Positions 57,827 through 64,000 of a stretch of 64,000 nucleotides of DNA are shown one piece after another. Both the position numbers and the translations under genes were made by a program. Source of the stretch: Brachypodium distachyon (lineage: Eukaryota > Streptophyta > Magnoliopsida > Poales > Poaceae). The number at the start of each line of letters is the position of its first letter. The first letter of the stretch is position 1. The notes under the pieces were generated by a model. The model was not told the DNA's origin, made no database searches, and worked only from the letters and a program-made list of their open reading frames with translations. The stretch spans positions 43,476,914 to 43,540,913 of the forward strand of contig NC_016132.3 of the NCBI RefSeq assembly GCF_000005505.3, read 5' to 3'.

Positions 57827-59058
57827 ATGGGTCAGGCGGAGGCTGATCTGGTGACGATGCGGTCGCTGCTTGATTCCACGATCAAGGCAAGCGTTGCGAA
57901 CATGGCAAACATCTCCGATCTCACTATTTCCATCAAGGACCTGGCCATTGGCCAGGCGGAGCTGCAGACCACCGCCCAAAAGGTGGACACCACTCTGAAC
58001 AGTGTCCTCACCGCCACCAATGATGCAACTTAAGCCGTCAAGGATCTGAAGGCGTCTCTCTCCATGGTCGAGCAGCGCGTCTCTTTTCTGGAGAAGGCTC
58101 CACCGTCGTCCACGATCACGGCACAGCAACACCACCATGAGGGTGATCTCGGCCCAACGGGCACCGTCTTCTACACCATCACCAGCAGGGTGATGATCCC
58201 AGGGTGCATCGAACCTCTGGTCACACCCTGGGTAAGGGGTGAGCACTCAGAATCCCACCATGTTATGACATCTGATAATGAAGACGAGGATGAATTTGGT
58301 TTTAGGAATGCCAATGATAGAGGTCGATTTAGGCACCATAACCGCTTTGGTCCTCGCTTGCCTAAGTCTGATTTCCCCACTTTTCATGGTGATAATCCAA
58401 AGTGGTGGAAGGAACAATGTGACAAGTATTTTCGGATGTACCTTGTTGATCCTAAATTGTGGTAGATTTTTCCACAATGCACTTTAGAGGAAATGCATCA
58501 TTATGGCTTCAGACTTATGAAGCATTGCATAGTGTGGCCTCTTGGGCTCAATTATGTGTAGCCGTGTTCACTAGGTTCAATAGGAACAAGTACACCAAAA
58601 TCATGGATTCCTCCTTTGCGTTTAAACAATCAGCATCAGTAGACGAATATGCCCAGAAATTTGAAGAATACATGCATAGAATTCTGCTCTACAACCATTC
58701 CTATGATGAAACTTTCTTTGTTAATCAATTCATAGATGGGTTGAAACCTGAGATTAAAAATGCTATTGAGTTGCAACAGCCTGGAACGGTTGATCTGGCT
58801 TTGTCTCTTGCTCAAACGCAGGAAGTCCTGTTGGTTGAGGATATATATGTTCAGGTCAACAAATATGCTCAACGTGATGCTCTTCGACTAAAGTTCAAGC
58901 AACATTCTCAACAACCGAGTATTCTTGGGGGCCGTCTTGATGAGCACAAGTCTAGTAACAGATTCACATCGGCCAAGTTTGACTCACTCCGTGCCCAGCG
59001 CCAGGTAGTACTCACCAGGTTACAAGTGCCCTACTCAGGTTCAGTTACATGTGGTTGA
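57827..59058 (+). pseudogene. Gypsy gag polyprotein, broken
   Basis: Starts MGQAEADLVTMRSLLDSTIK at 57827. A TAA at 58030 replaces what is likely CAA in NDATQAVKDLK. The capsid part reads PKSDFPTFHGDNPKWWKEQC, and a missing G near 58460 shifts the frame before the gag core (FRGNASLWLQTYEAL, FAFKQSASVDEYAQKFEEYM, FVNQFIDGLKPEIKNAIELQ). That is the retrotransposon gag domain. No CCHC knuckle is seen before the end at 59058. Confidence 0.85.
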
Positions 59059-59195
59059 AGAGCTTTTAGAAGCCCTGCAGCTTAGTGATGATTCCGATTC
59101 AGATTCTGACATTACTCCTCCTGAAATCGAAAACACACTAGAAAATCTTATCAAACTTTCTATACATGCTGCAACTGGTGCTGTGAGTAAGAAGA

Positions 59196-61530
59196 GTGCG
59201 TTTGCAAGGCCAGGTGGGCAACTATACCATTTTGGTTCTGGTTGATTCCGGTAGTTCCAGTAACTTTATTAGTCAGCAATTGGTGGAGCAGTTACAATGT
59301 CCTACTGAAGACATGCCTCGAGCCCGAGTTACTGTGGCCGATGGGGGAACATTGCGTTGTGATAAGCACATCCGATCATTTCAGTGGTATACACAAGGGC
59401 ACAAATTGGATACAGATTCGAAAGTGCTTCCGCTGGGATCGTATGATATCATACTTGGTATGGATTGGCTTGAAGAAATTGATGACATGTGGATTAGTTG
59501 GCGGTAGAAAACTCTCCGGTTCAAACATGAAGGCAAACGCATCACCTTGCGTGGAATAAGAAATGATACTTCTTCATGTAATGTTGTTTATGGCAAACAA
59601 CTCCATGGCATGCTAAATGTCGGTGAGTTCTGCAATATCATGGAACTATGTGCCGTACAAGAAACAACCACTGTCGAGCCCCCTCTTCCACTCGATATCC
59701 AACAGGTCCTCATTGAAAATGATGTTGTCTTTGCGGAACCTCAAAGCCTCCCGCCACACCGCCAATTTGATCACCAAATTCCGTTATTACCGGGCACAAA
59801 GCCGGTCAATGTGAAGCCATAGCGCTATGCTCCATTTCAGAAAAATGAGATTGAGTTCCAAGTCAAAGATATGCTCAGCCGTGGTCTTGATGCAGAAAGG
59901 CCATCTGGTGGCATATCTGAGTCGTGCTTTGGGACCCACTGCACAGACGCTGTCCACATACGAGAAGGAGTGTCTTGCCATTCTTCTCGCTATAGACAAA
60001 TGGAGAGCCTGCCTCCAGCAAGCACCATTCACAATCATCACTGATCACAAAAGTCTAATTAACCTTTCTGACCAAAAACTCACTAGTGAAATGCAGCAGA
60101 AAGCTTTTGTCAAGTTAATGGGTCTTCAATACAAATTGGTTTATCGAAAAGGCAAAGACAACACAGCGGCTGATGCTCTCTCTCGCCAGACGTCCCAAAA
60201 TGAACTATTCTCAATTTCTTTGTGTCGCCCACGTTGGCTTGAATCTATTACCGATGGCTATAACACAGATGAGAAAACTCGCTCCCTGTTGCGAGAACTC
60301 AGTATTCACAGCCCCAATTCTCAAGGATATTCTCTTCACCAGGGTCTCATAGGGTACAAGGATCGCATCTGGCTAGGTAACAATACCGAAGCACATGAAG
60401 CTATTTTACTTTCTTTGCATGACAGTGGGGTAAGAGGTCACTCTGGATTTTTGGCCACTTATCATCGCATCAAATCATTATTTGCTTGGCCTGGTATGAA
60501 GTCCCACATCAAACAGTATGTCCAGCAATGCACCATTTGTCAACAAGCTAAGTCTGAACATATTCGTCTTCCTGCTTTGCTTAACCCTTTGCTTATCCCA
60601 ACTGAAGCATGGAGCATCATAAGTCTGGATTTTGTCGAGGGATTGCCGAAGTCTAACTCTTTCGACTGCATCCTTGTGGTTATTGATAAGTTCAGCAAGT
60701 ATGGTCATTTTATCCCTCTCTCACATCCCTATACTGCTTTGACAATTGCACAGAAGTTTGTGGACAATATTTATCACCTCCATGGTCTGCCTACAGTTAT
60801 TATTTCAAACCGGGATCCCATTTTTACAAGTAAAATATGGCAAGAGATGTTCCGTTTATCCGACACCAAGATGAATATGAGCTCTGCAAATCACCCACAA
60901 ACTGATGGGCAGACTGAGAAGTTGAATCGATGCTTGGAGACCTTCTTACGATGTTTTGTTCATGCTTCTCCAAAGAAATGGGCACAGTGGTTACCGTTGG
61001 CTGAATATTGGTATAATACCAATTTTCATTCTGCTTTGGGCAAGACTCCTTTTGAAATATTGTACGGCTACAAGCCACGTCATCTAGGTGTTAGCAATCT
61101 GCAGAGTTCCACACCTACAGACTTGGCGGGGTGGTTGCAAGATCGTCAAGCAATTGCAGGATTGCTCCAGCAACATCTCTTGTGAGCTCAACAACGCATG
61201 AAAGCTCAGGAGGACAAACACCATTCTGAACGAGAATTTGCCGTGGTGATCTCATGTACATGAAGCTGCAGCCGTATGCACAAATTTCTGTTGCCAAACG
61301 CTCCAATCACAAGTTGTCCTTCAAATTCTTCGGGCCATATGAAATTCTGGAGCGTGTGGGGAAGGTGGCATACAAGTTGAAACTCCCTGCTAGCAGTCAA
61401 ATTCATCTTGTCCTGCATGTCTCGCAATTGAAGAAATTTGTCCCTCCAGACCAGGTGGTGTCCTCTGACTTTAATTTCAATTTCATTACTGATGAATCAT
61501 TCATGGTGCAGCCTGCTGCAATGGTGTAAA
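59196..61530 (+). pseudogene. Gypsy pol: protease, RNase H, integrase (no RT)
   Basis: The aspartic protease reads ILVLVDSGSSSNFISQQLVE (active DSG at about 59244) and IILGMDWLEEID. The frame reaches the RT start (QKNEIEFQVKDMLSRG) and then at about 59884 joins directly to RNase H (VLMQKGHLVAYLSRALGPTA, ITDHKSLINLSDQK, DNTAADALSRQ). The whole RT palm with its YVDD is missing. The integrase zinc finger (HDSGVRGHSGFLATYHRIKS, CTICQQAKSEH) and core follow, but the second catalytic Asp is Asn (ISNRDPIF, codon 60808-60810). A TGA at 61183 and a missing G near 61244 precede the C-terminal domain ([20 protein letters not shown]). Confidence 0.88.
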
Positions 61531-61660
61531 GGGGGATCCTTCATCAGTCAGGTGCAAGTGTCTTGGACTGGTTTACCAGTTGAGTTGCTTACATGGTAAT
61601 CTGAAGCTGCTCTGCGTCATCGGTTTCCTTCTGCACCTGCTTGGGGACAAGCAGGCTCTC

Positions 61661-61673
61661 AAGGGGAGGGGAC
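61661..61673 (+). other. Polypurine tract
   Basis: AAGGGGAGGGGAC directly before the 3' LTR start, the primer for second-strand synthesis. Confidence 0.7.
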
Positions 61674-61962
61674 TAATACGATACGAGGAGACGCAGGCTG
61701 CAGGGCATCGGGAGGTCCACGGGCCATCAACACAAGGCCAAGGCCAATGGGCCAGAAATGAGAAGTGTCGGCCCGTGAACATAGAAGAGGCATCTGTTAA
61801 TTAGCTGGGAGCTGCCGATGGGTGAGGCATCGATGAACAATAACATTGTATTACCCTTCCTTCTGCTACTCTATCTTCTTCCCCAAACTACTACTTCTAA
61901 TAGATGCGAAGACTCAAATCATTTGCCTATGCGTGACGCGAGGAGTGATTTAGGTTGTAGCA
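61674..61962 (+). repeat. 3' LTR of the gypsy element
   Basis: Starts TAATACGATACGAGGAGACG after the polypurine tract (TG tip mutated to TA) and ends GATTTAGGTTGTAGCA; 289 bp. No full-length partner remains upstream of gag. Confidence 0.6.
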
Positions 61963-62509
61963 CAGGAGGCAACGGGTCGAGCAGGTTGACGCGGGCGGCG
62001 CTCCTGCAGGAGATGTGGAAGAAGGGCGCGGGGCAACGGCTACGAGTGCAGGGGTCGATGTGGTGCGGAAGAGGGCAAGGAGCTGCGGTGCTCTGGGGCA
62101 AGGCGGCCTAGCCATGGAGGTTCAGGAGCACCGGTGCTCGCCGGAGAGGCGGAGACAGAGGAGAAAGCGGCTTCGGCGAGGGGAAGAAGAATAGAAGAGC
62201 AGAGAGAGCTAACGGACGGTGCTAAGGCCCACTCGGTCCGGTCAACCTGACATGTGGGCCTGATCTGTCAGAAACGAGATTATACGTCGCAATCGACAGA
62301 ATCAGTGCTATTGTGCAACAAGTTCACTGGATCGCGGTGGTTTTGCGCAAAAATTAGCAAAACCGGGGGTTATCGCAACAACTGTCTCAAATGTGGTGGT
62401 TCTGTGCAATTTACTCAATTAGGTTCAATTAAATGAGATAGCTTTTTTTATAATATTAAATGAGGTAGCTTTGTTGTGGACAACAGTGTTTCCCTGCTTC
62501 CGCCGGTTA

Positions 62510-62767
62510 GGGCTCATTCGGTTTGCAGGATTGTTAAAGGATTTTTACAGGATTTCAACCGTTAGGATTTTTTCCGATGTGTTCGTTTCGTAGGAATGGA
62601 CATGCTAGATTACTGAGGAATGTGTCCAGATTGTCCTAATTTTTAAGGATTCTAAACATTAGGTGATACCTCATTTTAAAATCCTATGGATTGCAATGTG
62701 AATGGCATTTCAATCCTCCACTTTTTCTATCCCTATATTTTTAGAATTCTACGAACCGAATAAGACA
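62510..62767. mobile_element. Tourist/PIF-like MITE
   Basis: Inverted ends GGGCTCATTCGGTT and AACCGAATAAGAC, with TTA on both sides (62507-62509 and 62768-62770), the target site of PIF/Harbinger elements. Internal GGATTTT/AAAATCC arms fold back. Confidence 0.6.
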
Positions 62768-63030
62768 TTAATATTTTATTACTACAGTTTTTTTGAGGGG
62801 TTTTATTACTACAGCTGCACTGCGGCAGCAGGCATCCTGTCGGCCCATGCAAGTAACAACCTGATCCTGTACTCGATAACACCAATGTGGGCTGGAGTGG
62901 CAGCGGGCTTGATTAGCGCGGATCCATAAGCAACAGCGGGACGGCATCGGACCCCTGGTGCAGCAGAACCATGGTTCCACACAACATTTCTCCTAATTGT
63001 TTTGTTTTTTCTTTCGAGCGAAGTTTGATA

Positions 63031-63138
63031 TTTCCTTCGTCTAATAAAGCTTCGTCTAATAAAGAATGTCTCAATTTTGACTAAATTTGAATGCATTATA
63101 CACTAAGTTATGTTTAGATACATTTGAGACGGAGGGAG
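63031..63138. mobile_element. Diverged Stowaway MITE
   Basis: The right end ACATTTGAGACGGAGGGAG is followed by TA. The left end TTTCCTTCGTCTAATAAAG, preceded by TA, is diverged and partly duplicated. Confidence 0.6.
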
Positions 63139-63760
63139 TAGTACATATCGACCAGCAAAACATGATTTGTATGCCAAACAAAATATGCGTTAGAAACTAC
63201 TTACGGCATTGAATTATTTTCACGGTACTCTCCCATGGAAATTAACTGCTCAAACAACTTACGGGATAAGTTAAGCTACTACACGTACGCAACTTCTACA
63301 ACGATGGATCTGCCATCCAGGCTGTATAACGAAGCTGCTGCACCAAGGCCACGCATCGGGAACACAGATCGGACGGACGTTCCACCGAAAATAACGAGAT
63401 ACGATACGGAACCACGAATACGCCATTTATTGCGACAACCGCGCATACCAAAAATCACACGCAGTCGCACCGATTTCCTTCGAAACAAATCTAGAACACA
63501 CAAAACGCGGCCGCGTCCAATCCGACCCCAACTCGAGCTCCGCACGGGGTTCAGATCGCCAATCCTCCTAGCCTTCGTCTAACTCCATTTGTGGCAAGTT
63601 TTTCTTCTATTTATGCCGGCCGGCAGCCGCATCGCATCGCGTTGAGGCAGAAGCAAGAAGCAGAGCAAGCAAGATAACAACAGCAAGAACAGAGAAGAAC
63701 ACCGCCGCGGCCCGCGGACGCCGCTTGTTGGGTCTCAGGACCGATCGATCGCCGGCGACC

Positions 63761-64000
63761 ATGGTTCGGCCGCGTGGCAAGTCGAGCACGGGGCGGCACC
63801 GGATCGAGATGAGCCCCATAGCGAACAGGAGCAGCCGGCAGGTGACCTTCTCGAAGCGCCGCTCCGGGTTCTTCAAGAAGGGCTCGGAGCTCGCCATCCT
63901 CTGCGGCGCCCGCGTCGTGCTCGTCGTCTTCTCCGAGGTCGGCAACGTCTTCGCCCTCGGCAGCCCCTCCGCGGACGCCGTCCTCGACGGCGGCACCGGC
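63761..64000 (+). CDS. Type I (M-alpha-like) MADS-box factor, partial
   Basis: The ATG at 63761 (context GCGACCATGG) opens a frame that runs off the end of the window (80 codons seen). Residues ~12-70 are a MADS DNA-binding domain: GRHRIEMSPIANRSSRQVTF, SKRRSGFFKKGSELAILCGA, then RVVLVVFSEVGNVFALGSPS. The GR..IE...I.N...RQVTFSKRR..FFKK core, the FALGSPS ending and the GC-rich intronless start match type I M-alpha proteins (AGL61/AGL62 type), which act in female gametophyte and endosperm. Keratin-like (K) domain presence cannot be judged. A GC-rich leader precedes it. Confidence 0.88.
   Translation, partial: MVRPRGKSSTGRHRIEMSPIANRSSRQVTFSKRRSGFFKKGSELAILCGARVVLVVFSEVGNVFALGSPSADAVLDGGTG

Larger units (their letters stand above)
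57571..61962 (+). mobile_element. Chromovirus-like gypsy element lacking RT
   Basis: Order on the + strand: a remnant of the 5' LTR end (57571-57585), a primer-binding site, gag, protease, RNase H, integrase, a C-terminal domain, a polypurine tract and a short 3' LTR (61674-61962). The gag-protease-RNase H-integrase order and short LTR fit chromovirus lineages such as Reina. The RT domain is deleted, and gag and pol have several stops and one-base losses. The 5' LTR shares only about 16 bases with the 3' LTR (GATTTAGGTTGTAGCA), so most of it is lost or replaced. Confidence 0.85.
61963..63600. other. intergenic DNA with MITEs
   Basis: No gene recognised. 61963-62220 is GC-rich with shadow frames. 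Two MITEs are listed separately. The right end is the promoter side of the MADS gene, with TCTATTTATGCC near 63608 as a possible TATA box. Confidence 0.45.

Overview
The window is nuclear DNA from a grass, most probably from the BOP/Pooideae side of the family (wheat, ryegrass, oat or Brachypodium relatives). The evidence is a group 2/3 grass pollen allergen gene, grass-type DUF1618 genes, Stowaway MITEs with CTCCCTCCGTCC ends, CACTA elements with TTTGCCGGAGGCC subterminal repeats, gypsy LTR retrotransposons, GT-AG introns and a fragment of plastid DNA. There are no operons or bacterial signals. The species cannot be fixed from the sequence alone.

Layout, left to right. 0.6-3.7 kb: a LINE tail, two Stowaways and two related hAT elements, each nested in older transposon sequence. 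5.3-5.6 kb (-): pollen allergen gene. 10.2-12.8 kb (+): two-exon DUF642 cell-wall protein gene. 14.5-14.8 kb (+): broken PP2C phosphatase fragment. 18.1-21.2 kb (+): eight-exon Ran GTPase gene whose last two exons are out of frame by one base. 22.2-23.6 kb (-): Agenet plus ENT domain gene, convergent with Ran. 24.6-35.9 kb (-): a decayed Tat-type gypsy element carrying a Transposase_28-domain gene antisense to pol, a tandem repeat block, a chimeric psbE/psaB plastid insertion, and an LTR of a different family inserted in its reverse transcriptase. 37.1-38.2 kb (+): intronless, full-length Pelota gene, followed by three decayed Pelota pieces, LINE fragments, an LTR fragment and a CACTA-like end. 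44.6-45.2 kb (-): two-exon single-pass membrane protein gene. 46.6-49.0 kb: CACTA remains with a tandem repeat block. 49.0-49.9 kb (+) and 51.8-52.4 kb (-): N-terminal and C-terminal halves of a DUF1618 gene in opposite orientations. 52.6-53.3 kb (+): zinc-knuckle remnant. 57.6-62.0 kb (+): chromovirus-like gypsy element that has lost its reverse transcriptase. 63.8 kb to the end (+): start of a type I MADS-box gene.

The host genes (allergen, DUF642, Ran, Agenet-ENT, Pelota, membrane protein, DUF1618, MADS) have no evident functional link; they are separate genes spaced by transposons. The main interest is in structural events: the one-base Ran lesion, the intronless Pelota copy with its debris, the plastid chimera beside the antisense transposon gene, the duplicated module in that gene, the split DUF1618 gene, and an in-frame stop-free intron in the Agenet gene. 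Family assignments come from reading the translations by eye; no search was run.
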